In this document: one piece after another, positions 52,195 to 60,275 of the stretch
How positions within the stretch are numbered: the first letter of the stretch is position 1
How the letters are laid out: each line of letters opens with the position of its first letter
From: Bacillota bacterium
Lineage (GTDB): Bacteria; Bacillota; Clostridia; Tissierellales; Peptoniphilaceae
Direction: 5' to 3'
Assembly (NCBI GenBank): GCA_030532225.1
Contig: JAUNLQ010000001.1
Coordinates: 124,001-188,000 of the forward strand
DNA: 64,000 nucleotides
Made by a program: the position numbers and the translations under genes
Notes under the pieces: model-generated
Database searches by the model: none
The model's input: only the letters and a program-made list of their open reading frames with translations
What the model was told of the DNA's origin: nothing

Positions 52195-52436
52195 TCACTA
52201 CGCTCATTTCTATTAAATTTATCTATATGTATTGGACTTATTTTATATTCCAATACTTCTCCTACATCACACTTAAAATACTTACAAATTCTTCCTAATA
52301 TTTCCATACTTACATTCTCATCTCTGCCTATTTTGGCAATGATTCGAGGACTTGTTACTATGGCCTTTTTTAAGTCTAGTTTTTTCATTTTTTCGTCAAA
52401 TAATTTTCTCCATAATCTATCATAGGAAAATCCCAT
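52191..52436 (-). CDS. Small XRE-type helix-turn-helix regulator
   Basis: 81 residues: an HTH of the Cro/CI (YozG-like) class, SYDRLWRKLFDEKMKKLDLK, SPRIIAKIGRDENVSMEILG and RICKYFKCDVGEVLEY. As the first gene of the restriction-modification operon it is in the position of a controller (C) protein, which delays nuclease expression when the system enters a new cell; some such regulators are simple repressors. SD TAGGAG precedes the ATG. The operon order regulator-M-M-R supports timing control (inference). Confidence 0.88.
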   Translation of the reverse strand: MGFSYDRLWRKLFDEKMKKLDLKKAIVTSPRIIAKIGRDENVSMEILGRICKYFKCDVGEVLEYKISPIHIDKFNRNERSE

Positions 52437-52468
52437 CTTGGACTCCTAAGAATCTCACTTTATATAAT

Positions 52469-52474
52469 ATTATA
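52469..52474 (-). promoter_or_regulatory. Candidate -10 of the restriction-modification operon, at the ISL3 junction
   Basis: Minus-strand TATAAT sits about 33 bases ahead of the regulator ATG and exactly where the ISL3 reading frame ends. No good -35 is visible at 17 bases; a controller protein may assist it. Confidence 0.45.
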
Positions 52475-52700
52475 CTACATTTAGCATCATAATATTTATA
52501 TCTCTTAATTTCTGTATTCTTTTATGGTGATAATGAAGCTTTTTGTTCCCACAATTAGGACAACACTCTGGCTTAGCTTTCTTTAAAGACATTGAAATAT
52601 CTATTGATTTATCTAAACTCTTTACATTTTTAACTTTAAAATCTTTTAATCCTAAAAATTTTATGATATTATTGTTACACACTTGTATCTCTCCTTTCAT
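52470..52700 (-). pseudogene. ISL3-family transposase, N-terminal stump
   Basis: 76 codons carrying the N-terminal zinc-finger region of ISL3 transposases: IIKFLGLKDFKVKNV, CCPNCGNKKLHYHHKRIQK and LRDINI, after which the frame diverges (MMLNVV) and stops. Full transposases have about 400 residues, so over 80% is missing. GTG behind AGGAGAG may be the original start. The restriction-modification operon begins immediately at the break, implying replacement or deletion of the rest of the element. Confidence 0.85.
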
Positions 52701-52762
52701 GTGTGGTTTGGTTGCTTACATTGTAATGGATAATTGGGTACAAGTGTTATTTTTTTGCAAAA

Positions 52763-52808
52763 AAATATCTGTAAGGGGATATTGTTCTATCTCCTACAGA
52801 TATTATAA
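52763..52808 (-). terminator. Terminator of mgtE
   Basis: AATATCTGTA / TACAGATATT stem with a long loop and seven T on the minus strand. Confidence 0.8.
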
Positions 52809-52818
52809 AACCTTTTTT

Positions 52819-54198
52819 CTATATTCCTGTAAATATTTTTTCTAGTAGCATGGTTGCTATGGAAAAGTATGAGAACAGGGCTATCATATCGTTTATGGTT
52901 GTTATGAAGGGTCCTGATGCTACTGCTGGGTCTATGTTTATTTTGTTAAATAAGACTGGCACTGTGTAACCTACTATTGTGGATATGGATACTGTGCATA
53001 ATAGGGACACTGCTACTACTATTGATAGGTGAATGTTTCTAAATAATACAAAGGCAATTGTGGCTATTACTGCTGAGGACACCATGCCCATTATTATTCC
53101 TGCTCCTAGTTCTTTGAAAAACAAGGACCAAAAGCCTTCGCCGTCATCGTCTATTGTTAGTCTTCTTACTGATACTGCCAGGGCCTGGGTGCCTACGTTT
53201 CCTGCTGTGTCTGTTAGTATTGGCATAAAGACTGCCAGTTGGACTACTTTAGACAGGGTGTCTTCAAAGGCGTTAATTAAATTAGCTGAGATTAGGCCCA
53301 TAAATAAAAGCATTATTATCCATGGTAGTCTGGACTTGGTCATGCCTAGGATAGTTGTTTCGCTACCTTCTTGGCCGTCTTCTAATTCTCCTGATATACC
53401 CCCCATTTTGTAAAAGTCTTCTGTGGCTTCTTGTTCGATTACGTCCATTACGTCGTCTACTGTTACTAAGCCCTTTAGAACATTGTTGTCATCTACTACT
53501 GGTATGGCTAGTAGGTCATATTCTTGGATTAGGCTAGCTACTTCTTCTTGGTCTGTGTTAATGTTTACTGATACTACTTGGCTGTTCATTATTGAACTAA
53601 TTTCTTCTGCTGGTGGAGCAAGGATTAAGTCTCTTAGAGATAGGACCCCATATAGTCTGTCCTTGTCGTCTACTACATATATATAATAAATAAGTTCTGC
53701 TTGGCGGCCAACTGATCTCATTGTTTCTATGACTTTGTTAGGCTTGTCGTGGATGGAGACTTTGACTAATTCAGTGGTCATTATAGCCCCTGCTGTGTCT
53801 TCTGTGTGCTTCATCAGGGATTCTATAAGCCTTCTGTCTTCTAGATTCATTTTGGAAATAATTTCTCTAGCCCTATCTTCTTCTAGATTTTTTAGGAAGT
53901 TTACTAGGTTGTCGTCTGATACATATGTGAATACTTCTTTCATATAGGAGTCTGGCATTACTTGGTAGGTTTCTTCTTGTTCAAAGAATTCCATTACGTC
54001 AAATATTTCTGCAAACTCTTCTGCTGATAGTAGTTCTGTGGTCTTGGCCTTGTTTTCGGGGTAGAGTTCATTAAATACCTCTGCTTGATCTATGCCGTGG
54101 AGTTTTAAAAATAAGGACCTAAAGAGTTCTCTATCTTTATTTTTTACAGCCCTGTAAATATCTTCATAATAGGCTTGTTTGTCTACTTTTAATTCCAT
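52819..54198 (-). CDS. mgtE: Magnesium transporter MgtE
   Basis: Mg2+ channel with cytoplasmic gating domains. The N domain occupies residues 1-125, two CBS domains 130-250 (MTTELVKVSIHDKPNKVIET, VVSVNINTDQEEVASLIQEY, GLVTVDDVMDVIEQEATED), and five membrane helices 275-459 with PILTDTAGNVGTQALAVSVR (selectivity region). A start at 54222 would run through the ribosome site AAGGAAGGTG; ATG at 54198 gives 459 residues, close to the family length. No M-box riboswitch is evident upstream. Confidence 0.95.
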   Translation of the reverse strand: MELKVDKQAYYEDIYRAVKNKDRELFRSLFLKLHGIDQAEVFNELYPENKAKTTELLSAEEFAEIFDVMEFFEQEETYQVMPDSYMKEVFTYVSDDNLVNFLKNLEEDRAREIISKMNLEDRRLIESLMKHTEDTAGAIMTTELVKVSIHDKPNKVIETMRSVGRQAELIYYIYVVDDKDRLYGVLSLRDLILAPPAEEISSIMNSQVVSVNINTDQEEVASLIQEYDLLAIPVVDDNNVLKGLVTVDDVMDVIEQEATEDFYKMGGISGELEDGQEGSETTILGMTKSRLPWIIMLLFMGLISANLINAFEDTLSKVVQLAVFMPILTDTAGNVGTQALAVSVRRLTIDDDGEGFWSLFFKELGAGIIMGMVSSAVIATIAFVLFRNIHLSIVVAVSLLCTVSISTIVGYTVPVLFNKINIDPAVASGPFITTINDMIALFSYFSIATMLLEKIFTGI

Positions 54199-54306
54199 TG
54201 TCTTCACCTTCCTTTTCTTCATTTTTCTTCTTTAAGTGTAACATATAAGTAATAAAATTATAAGTTTTTTTAAAAAGGGAAATTTAATTTTTTGTAAATT
54301 TTTCCA

Positions 54307-54340
54307 TAAAAAAACAAACCTCTTTCAAGGTTTGTTAGCT
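54307..54340 (-). terminator. Terminator after veg
   Basis: Minus strand AACAAACCT(TGAAAG)AGGTTTGTT followed by seven T. Confidence 0.9.
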
Positions 54341-54345
54341 TTCTT

Positions 54346-54579
54346 TTAGTCAATTATTAATAATTCTACTGTATTTGTAAGTAGGTCTGAATATGTGAAG
54401 GTCATCTTCCTACTTGGGCTGTCTTCATTTTCTAAATCTACAACAAAAATTGACGGATACACTGCATCTAGTCTGCCCTTTCTCTTAATGTATCTCTTTC
54501 TTCCTCTATCGGCCTTCAGATAGACTTTCTTTCCTACCTGACTTTCCAATTCCCTTTTTATCATGTTCATCGAAGTCAA
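54346..54579 (-). CDS. veg: Veg family protein
   Basis: Small beta-barrel protein linked to biofilm control and spore outgrowth in Bacillus; here the match is to the family only. The recognisable part is MIKRELESQVGKKVYLKADR, GRKRYIKRKGRLDAVYPSIF and MTFTYSDLLTNTVEL. A longer reading from 54645 would start inside the -35 promoter box (54640-54645), so it cannot be translated from that promoter. TTG at 54579, nine bases behind GAAAGG, gives 77 residues, the normal Veg length. Confidence 0.88.
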   Translation of the reverse strand: MTSMNMIKRELESQVGKKVYLKADRGRKRYIKRKGRLDAVYPSIFVVDLENEDSPSRKMTFTYSDLLTNTVELLIID

Positions 54580-54616
54580 AGTATCACGCCTTTCATTTAT
54601 TATTGCGACTATTTCA

Positions 54617-54645
54617 ATGATAGCACAGAATTGGCATATTGTCAA
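54617..54645 (-). promoter_or_regulatory. Strong promoter of veg
   Basis: Minus strand TTGACA (54640-54645), 17 bases, TATCAT (54617-54622). In B. subtilis the veg promoter is among the strongest sigma-A promoters. Confidence 0.82.
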
Positions 54646-54712
54646 ATAAATCTAATATTTTAATTCAAAATGGCAGACTTGTCAATATTTTTTTTGAAAT
54701 TTTTTAATTTTT

Positions 54713-55309
54713 TTATAGATATTTTTTTACTCTTTTGTAAACTGCAAATGTTACTAGGCCGTTTATGGCTCCTTTTATTAGGTTAAAAGGTAGAACTGAT
54801 AGGACCATCATCTTGCCTAGGGAATCTATAGCTGGGTTTATGGCTGTTCCCATGGATATTAGGGTTTCCATTGGTATCATAAGCTTGGCATAAAGTGGAA
54901 ATACTACAAAGTAGTTTGATGCCATGGCTAGGGCTGTCATTGCTAAGACCCCTACTATTAAGCCTACAACAGCTGATTTTATGGTTTTTTTCTTGTGGTA
55001 GATTAAAGATGATCCTAGGACATAGGCTGATCCTACTATAAAGTTAGATAACTCTCCTACTCCTCCTGTCATGGTCTTAGTTACGTTTAATAGGTTTTTC
55101 ACTAGTTGAACCATTACCCCATAAACTGGTCCCATGGCAAAGCCTGCTATTAGGGCAGGTACATCTGATAGGTCCAATTTCATAAATGGTGGGGCTACAA
55201 AGCTTAAGGGCATTTGCAAAAACATTAGCACAAAGGCTACTGCTCCTAAAATCCCTACTCTTACTAGGCTCCTAGTTTTGATACTTCTTGCTGCTAAATT
55301 GTTATTCAT
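54713..55309 (-). CDS. ribU: ECF transporter S component, riboflavin-specific (RibU)
   Basis: Membrane riboflavin-binding subunit that uses the shared EcfA1-EcfA2-EcfT energy module. 198 residues and six hydrophobic helices, with the RibU-typical KLDLSDVPALIAGFAMGPVYG block near residues 52-72 (quoted in part: LDLSDVPALIAGFAMGP). The FMN riboswitch directly upstream supports riboflavin as substrate. GGAGG precedes the ATG at 55309; the longer reading to 55333 begins upstream of that site and is rejected. Confidence 0.95.
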   Translation of the reverse strand: MNNNLAARSIKTRSLVRVGILGAVAFVLMFLQMPLSFVAPPFMKLDLSDVPALIAGFAMGPVYGVMVQLVKNLLNVTKTMTGGVGELSNFIVGSAYVLGSSLIYHKKKTIKSAVVGLIVGVLAMTALAMASNYFVVFPLYAKLMIPMETLISMGTAINPAIDSLGKMMVLSVLPFNLIKGAINGLVTFAVYKRVKKYL

Positions 55310-55332
55310 ATTAACCTCCGATAATCTTGGCA

Positions 55333-55366
55333 ATAAAAAATTGCCTAAAATTTATCTCAGGCAAAA
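55333..55366 (-). terminator. Riboswitch-linked terminator before ribU
   Basis: Minus strand TTGCCT ... AGGCAA hairpin followed by six T, between the FMN aptamer and ribU, fitting transcription attenuation. Confidence 0.85.
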
Positions 55367-55383
55367 AAGATTAGTAATATTTA

Positions 55384-55499
55384 ATCTTCTTTCATCCAGA
55401 CTTTACTGTCGGTTTTGGAATTTCACCAAATCAGCTTCCCTATTAGGAAGGCCGCGGACTTTTACCGCCGGTGAGGAATTTCACCTCGCCCTGAAGATA
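55384..55499 (-). promoter_or_regulatory. FMN riboswitch (RFN element)
   Basis: Classic RFN blocks on the minus strand in order: ATCTTCAGGGC, GGTGAAATTCC, ACCGGCGGT, GTCCGCGG, GGTGAAATTCCAAAACCGAC and AGTCTGGATGAAAGAAGAT. The ends ATCTTC/GAAGAT close P1. FMN binding should favour the downstream terminator and switch ribU off. Confidence 0.97.
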
Positions 55500-55561
55500 C
55501 TTTCATTGTACTACTATATTTTACTGCTGTCAAATTTATCTTTAGTTTTTTTTGTGCAGAA

Positions 55562-55592
55562 AAAAAGACCCAGCTTTTTTACTTCTGGGTCT
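55562..55592 (-). terminator. Terminator after the amidase gene
   Basis: AAGACCCAG / CTGGGTCTT stem with a T run on the minus strand. Confidence 0.85.
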
Positions 55593-55598
55593 TGGTTT

Positions 55599-57506
55599 TT
55601 AGTAACCATAAGTTTCTTGGATATAGGATATTATTCCATTTGCTATGGCTAGGGCACAGGCATCTTTAAATTCTTCTGTCTTCATTATGGTAAGATCACT
55701 AGCATTGGACATAAAGCCTAATTCTACTAATACTGCTGACATTTGGCTTTGGTTTAAGACTATTAAGTCTGGTCTTTGTTTTATGCCTCTTGAGGTCATG
55801 GCAGTTTCTTTTACTAATTCATAGTGAATTTTTTGGGCTAGGGGATATTGTGGGTCGTATTTTACACTTGTTGTATCCCTTGGGGCATAGAGAGTTTCTA
55901 GGCCACTGGCTTGGGAATTTGTTGAGGAGTTGGCATGGATGGATACAAAGGCATGGGCATCTTTGTCGTTGGCTATTTTTGGTCTGTCGTAGGTGTTGAC
56001 TGTTTGGTCTGTATATCTAGTCATTTCTACTGTATAGCCATAGGCTGTTAGTATTCTTTCTGCCCTAAGGCCTATGTCTAGGTTTAGGTCTTTTTCTTCT
56101 GTTCCATCATCTGCACAGGCTCCTGGTTGGCTTCCTCCATGGCCTGGGTCTAGGACTATTACTACTTCTTCTATGGAATTAGGTTGGATCCTAGGTTTTC
56201 TTTCTATTACTTCAACTTCTTCTACTCCGTCAAAATAGCCTTCTTGGTCTACCTTGTCTCCTGAGCCTAAAGGGTTTGATGGTACTAGGTCTGGGTCTGT
56301 TAGGTTCTGGCCATTTGATGGGCCTTCTTGGGGTATTAAGATTAGGTCAAAGTCCTTTTTCTCTATTTGGACATGGCCTTCATTTATGCCTGCCTTGCTG
56401 TCTAAGACTATTCTAACTATGTTGTCATTTTCTGAGTAGTTTTGGTCTGGTATAAATTGGTTGGCCCTTATACCACTTATAAAGCCTGTTTCTATATCGA
56501 ATTTTGCTGCCTTTTTGTCTGCTAGGAGACTGGCATCTTTTATGTCTATTACATATCTAAAAGGGTCTTTTAGTTTTATAACGTTGTATTCACTGCTTTG
56601 GACATTTTCTATTAGGACTGCTTCTTGGCCCTGGTAGATTATTGGTCTCAGGCCTGTTATTTCGTTGGTAAAGGACACTTTTAGGGCCTTGCCTTGGTCT
56701 AGACTTTTTATGTCAGGCTTGGCAAATCTTTTTAGTTGGATTCTTATTGTAGATGTTAGGGTTTTTTGGTCAGTTGAGTATTCAACTGAGTCTACAATTT
56801 TTCCGTCTATGGTCATTTGCCCTGCTTCTTGTGAGTCTATGTTTAGGCTAGCATTTTTTATTGTTAGCAAGAGGGAATTTTTTTCTTCTTCAAATCTATA
56901 GCTATAGTCTAGGGTCTGACTTGCTGTGATTTTTATTTGTTCGTTTTTTGAAGATCCATTTATTTTTTCTATGGTCTTTATTTGGTTATTGTTGGGATTT
57001 TGGGCCTGAGATGGTCCTTGCTTGATGGTTACCAGTCTTTGGTCCCCGTCCCAGTCTACTTGGTAGCCTAATAGTTCTGAAATTAGTCTTAGGGGTACCA
57101 TGGTTTTGGCTTGGCCATTTAGGTAGTCTACTAGGCCTGGCACTTGGTCTGCTGGCAGGCTTATTAGTTCTCCACTTTTTATGGCTTCGCTTTTGCCTAT
57201 GGTTAATACTATTAGGTCTGAGTCTTTTGTTATTATGGCTGTTTTAGTGTCTTCTTTCCATTCTACTTGGGAGTCGAAGCTTTCTGCTACTAGCCTTACT
57301 GGCACAAAGGTTCTGTCCTTGTGTATATAGGGTTTGAATTCTGTTGAAACTTTTTGGTCTCCTAGTTTCAAGTTTACGTCATATACTTTAGTTTCTTTTC
57401 CATCTATTTTTACATTAAAAGCAGAGCCTGGACTTGCATAGGCTCTACTAGGTATGGTTAATATTAAGGCTAGCAAAAGTAGAACTAGACTTAGGGATTT
57501 TTTCAT
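55599..57506 (-). CDS. Secreted N-acetylmuramoyl-L-alanine amidase with stalk and AMIN-like domains
   Basis: Cell-wall amidase that cleaves the MurNAc-L-Ala bond. Start at 57506 behind AGGAGGC; the longer reading to 57569 lacks a ribosome site. Signal peptide (KKSLSLVLLLLALILTIPSR then AYA), then a stalk (CuAO_N1) domain in residues 30-165 (HKDRTFVPVRLVAESFDSQV, KTMVPLRLISELLGYQVDW), an AMIN-like beta domain in about 185-390, an acidic linker, and Amidase_3 from about 440 (VVIVLDPGHGGSQPGACADD, EKDLNLDIGLRAERIL, AFVSIHANSSTNSQASG, VLVELGFMSNASDL). Zn ligands His and Glu are present. The protein is about 635 residues. Confidence 0.94.
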   Translation of the reverse strand: MKKSLSLVLLLLALILTIPSRAYASPGSAFNVKIDGKETKVYDVNLKLGDQKVSTEFKPYIHKDRTFVPVRLVAESFDSQVEWKEDTKTAIITKDSDLIVLTIGKSEAIKSGELISLPADQVPGLVDYLNGQAKTMVPLRLISELLGYQVDWDGDQRLVTIKQGPSQAQNPNNNQIKTIEKINGSSKNEQIKITASQTLDYSYRFEEEKNSLLLTIKNASLNIDSQEAGQMTIDGKIVDSVEYSTDQKTLTSTIRIQLKRFAKPDIKSLDQGKALKVSFTNEITGLRPIIYQGQEAVLIENVQSSEYNVIKLKDPFRYVIDIKDASLLADKKAAKFDIETGFISGIRANQFIPDQNYSENDNIVRIVLDSKAGINEGHVQIEKKDFDLILIPQEGPSNGQNLTDPDLVPSNPLGSGDKVDQEGYFDGVEEVEVIERKPRIQPNSIEEVVIVLDPGHGGSQPGACADDGTEEKDLNLDIGLRAERILTAYGYTVEMTRYTDQTVNTYDRPKIANDKDAHAFVSIHANSSTNSQASGLETLYAPRDTTSVKYDPQYPLAQKIHYELVKETAMTSRGIKQRPDLIVLNQSQMSAVLVELGFMSNASDLTIMKTEEFKDACALAIANGIISYIQETYGY

Positions 57507-57586
57507 AAGTTGCCTCCTGTTTCTAAAATTAATTATATTAGAGGAGATTTTGAAAGCAACACTTTTCACAAAATTGTAATCTTAAT

Positions 57587-58576
57587 TTAATATAAATTTC
57601 TTGCTAAGGCGGTGTATAGTTCGTCTGCTTTAGGTTGGCCTAGGGGAACAACCTTGCCGTCTTGTCTTAAGTAGGCTCCCTTAGAGTCTGTTACTCTGCC
57701 TATTACTGTGGCCTTTATCTTTTCTGCTTGTAAGTGGTCTAAGGCTTTTATAAAGTCTTTTTGGGATATGATGGCTAACATAGACCCAGAGGATATTAGT
57801 CGTCTATAGTCTATGGAATATTTCTTGCTAATTTTTTCTGTTACAGGACTTAGGGGGAAGCTATCATCAAAAACTACCAAGCCTATGTCATTGGCCTTGG
57901 CTGCCTCCCAGGCTGCTCCTAAGATTCCACCTTCTGTTATGTCGTGCATATACTTGGCTCCTGCTGCCTTTAGAATTCTACCTTCTGTCACTACTGAGGT
58001 TTGGTCCCCATAGGATATGGCTTCAGCGTATTCTTCTGCTGTTAGAAAACTTTTTACTTGGTCTTCTTTTTCCTTGGCCAAAATTGCTGTTCCTTCTAAG
58101 CCTAGGTTTTTTGTTACTACTACAAGGTCATTGGTTTCAACTTTTTCTTCTTGGTAAGGGCCTTGTATAGTGCCAAATACTGTTGTTGATACTACTGGCC
58201 TAGTTACTGCATCAGTTATTTCTGTATGGCCTCCTATTAGGCTAAGATTTATTTTTCTAGCTGCCTCTTTTGCATCTTCCATTAGCTTTCTAAGGTAGGC
58301 TTCTGTAGTATTGGCTGGTAGCAAAATTGTAAGCATGGCTCCTAAAGGTTCTGCCCCTTCTGTGGCCAGGTCATTTACTGCCACATTTATAGCCAAGGAT
58401 CCTATGTCCTTGGTAGCTCCAGTTATTGGATCTGTAGACACTACTAAGAGTCTGTCTTTTAAATCTAAAATAGAGGTGTCTTTGCCGATTTTTGTGCCAA
58501 CAAGAACCTCTGGTCTATTTTCTATGCCTGCTATTAGCTCTTCTAAGAGAGAGTTTGGTACTTTTCCTATTTCCAT
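57587..58576 (-). CDS. AIR-synthase-related protein (HypE/ThiL-like)
   Basis: Member of the PurM/AIR synthase ATP-binding fold that includes HypE and ThiL. About 329 residues. Visible: KIGKDTSILDLKDRLLVVST with STDPITGATKDIGSLAINVA, NDLATEGAEPLGAMLTILLP (PurM N domain), IGGHTEITDAVTRPVVSTT, and HDITEGGILGAAWEAAKAND (PurM C domain). It lacks the C-terminal Cys of real HypE, and no hydrogenase genes are near, so the substrate is unknown; a phosphorylation or activation reaction is likely. ATG at 58576 follows AGGTGATG. Confidence 0.83.
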   Translation of the reverse strand: MEIGKVPNSLLEELIAGIENRPEVLVGTKIGKDTSILDLKDRLLVVSTDPITGATKDIGSLAINVAVNDLATEGAEPLGAMLTILLPANTTEAYLRKLMEDAKEAARKINLSLIGGHTEITDAVTRPVVSTTVFGTIQGPYQEEKVETNDLVVVTKNLGLEGTAILAKEKEDQVKSFLTAEEYAEAISYGDQTSVVTEGRILKAAGAKYMHDITEGGILGAAWEAAKANDIGLVVFDDSFPLSPVTEKISKKYSIDYRRLISSGSMLAIISQKDFIKALDHLQAEKIKATVIGRVTDSKGAYLRQDGKVVPLGQPKADELYTALARNLY

Positions 58577-58640
58577 TTTCATCACCTGTCTTTAATTTTA
58601 TCATAGTCCAATCTTTTATAAAAGCTAGTATCTTTAAAGG

Positions 58641-58676
58641 AAAAAGCCCATAGTTTTTAAACTACAGGCCAGCTTT
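58641..58676 (-). terminator. Terminator after msrAB
   Basis: Minus strand GCC-TAGTTT ... AAACTA-GGGC stem followed by five T. Confidence 0.75.
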
Positions 58677-59761
58677 TATTCTACAAATTTTTTATAGGCT
58701 CCATAGCCTTGGTCATCCATTTGGTCATAGGGAACAAATTTTAAGGCTGCTCCATTTATACAATAACGAAGGCTACCTGTATGTCTTGGTCCATCTTCAA
58801 AAACATGGCCAAGATGGGCATCTCCGTCTTTGGATTTTACTTCTATTCTAGACATGCCATGGCTATTGTCAGCCTTGTAGTCCACTGCATAAGATGATAT
58901 TGGCCTGGTAAAGGATGGCCAGCCACAGCCAGCGTCATACTTGTCCCTTGATGAAAATAGGGGTTGGCCTGTGCTTATATCTACATAGATTCCCTTTTGG
59001 TCAAATTTGTCATAGGCTGATGAAAAAGGTCTTTCTGTTCTTCCTTCTTGGCTAACTTGGTATTGAAGGTCTGTAAGCTTTTCTTTTAAGTCTGAGTCTG
59101 ACATTTTTTCATAGGTCCCATAAAGGGGCTGGTCAGCTAAACTTAGGTCTATATGGCAGTAGCCTCCAGGGTTTTTTTCTAGATAGTCTTGGTGGTAGTC
59201 TTCTGCCTTTATATAGTTTTTTACTTCTTGGACTTCTACTACTATAGGTTTTTCGTAGGAGGCTTGGATATTTTTTATATAGGCTTGGACTTGGTCCAAA
59301 ACTTTTTCATCATCTGAATAGACTCCAGTCCTATACTGTCTGCCTCTGTCGTTGCCTTGCTTGTCTATTGAAGTTGGATCAATTATCCTAAAGTAATGGT
59401 CCATTATTTCTTCTAGGGATATTTTGTTAGCGTCATAACTTAGTTTCAAGGCTTCTGCATGGTCTGTCTCCCTTAGTTCTTGGTAGGAAGTCTGGTCTGT
59501 TTTTCCATTTACATAGCCTACTTGGCTGTCTAGAACTCCTGGGATTTTGGAAAAATATCCTTGGACTCCCCAAAAACATCCTCCTGCTAAATAAAGGGTC
59601 CTTGGATCCTGGGTCCCTAAATCATTTATTGAAAAATTTTTCTCCATTTGATTTGCTCCTTGGTTTTGGTAGTTTTTAGGTCTGGTTTTTTGTCTCATAG
59701 TGGCTAAATATATTAAGGCTATAAGAGCCAATACCACTATTATTATTTTTCGGTCCTTCAT
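58676..59761 (-). CDS. msrAB: Membrane-anchored methionine sulfoxide reductase MsrA-MsrB fusion
   Basis: Repairs both stereoisomers of methionine sulfoxide. An N-terminal membrane helix ([16 protein letters not shown], about 5-20) places it outside the membrane. MsrA lies at about 50-205 with active-site [22 protein letters not shown] and [14 protein letters not shown]. MsrB follows at about 215-355 with [20 protein letters not shown] and [11 protein letters not shown] (active-site Cys). No cytoplasmic-only form is seen here. ATG at 59761 is chosen: a longer reading from TTG at 59770 has no ribosome site. It overlaps the PPC gene's stop region. Confidence 0.95.
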   Translation of the reverse strand: MKDRKIIIVVLALIALIYLATMRQKTRPKNYQNQGANQMEKNFSINDLGTQDPRTLYLAGGCFWGVQGYFSKIPGVLDSQVGYVNGKTDQTSYQELRETDHAEALKLSYDANKISLEEIMDHYFRIIDPTSIDKQGNDRGRQYRTGVYSDDEKVLDQVQAYIKNIQASYEKPIVVEVQEVKNYIKAEDYHQDYLEKNPGGYCHIDLSLADQPLYGTYEKMSDSDLKEKLTDLQYQVSQEGRTERPFSSAYDKFDQKGIYVDISTGQPLFSSRDKYDAGCGWPSFTRPISSYAVDYKADNSHGMSRIEVKSKDGDAHLGHVFEDGPRHTGSLRYCINGAALKFVPYDQMDDQGYGAYKKFVE

Positions 59762-59762
59762 T

Positions 59763-60182
59763 TTAATCAAATTTTATTAGATTAACTCCATTGTCTCCTA
59801 AGAATCTGTCGATTTCTCCATCTATTAGGTCTACAACAATTTCTGCTGTTGCTGATACTATAGCCCTATTAAGATGGCCGCCAAAGGTTTTTTGGTTAAC
59901 ATCTGAAATTAGAATATGGAGGTGAACATATTTTTCTCCATCTTTTGTTGATAGGTTGCCTTGAAGGTTGGAAACTTCAAAGTCTCCTTGGTAGCTGTTA
60001 GAATAATATTTCTTTTCTTCTAGGTTAAAAAGGCCTATTTCTGCATAGGATACTGCTCCTAGTCCACTTACAGAGGCTAGTTTAATGTCTTCTTTCTTGG
60101 CTAGGTCTAAAAGAGACTTAACTATGTCGTCTCCTTTTTCTAGTCTTACTAGGTATTTATCTTTAAATCTTTTGTATAACAT
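59763..60182 (-). CDS. PPC-domain (DUF296) DNA-binding protein
   Basis: 139-residue protein of the PPC/DUF296 family, found in plants as part of AT-hook proteins and in bacteria as stand-alone trimers; bacterial function is unknown. Family blocks: [38 protein letters not shown] and [20 protein letters not shown], then [16 protein letters not shown] precedes the ATG. It is upstream of and overlapping with msrAB. Confidence 0.93.
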   Translation of the reverse strand: MLYKRFKDKYLVRLEKGDDIVKSLLDLAKKEDIKLASVSGLGAVSYAEIGLFNLEEKKYYSNSYQGDFEVSNLQGNLSTKDGEKYVHLHILISDVNQKTFGGHLNRAIVSATAEIVVDLIDGEIDRFLGDNGVNLIKFD

Positions 60183-60242
60183 ATTATCAACTCCTTAGCT
60201 ATATTATAGCCAATTTTTCTTATCTTAAAATTTGCCAGAAAA

Positions 60243-60272
60243 AATCCCCTAAGCTTTTGCCTAGAGGATGAA
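60243..60272 (-). terminator. Terminator after the metal P-type ATPase
   Basis: Minus strand ATCCTCTAGG ... CTTAGGGGAT imperfect stem followed by six T. Confidence 0.8.
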
Positions 60273-60275
60273 AAT

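Noticed and set aside
54713-55309. Pantothenate or folate S component
   Set aside because: The FMN riboswitch directly upstream and the RibU-type sequence block favour riboflavin.
57587-58576. Hydrogenase maturation factor HypE
   Set aside because: The C-terminal cysteine is absent and no hyp or hydrogenase genes are nearby.
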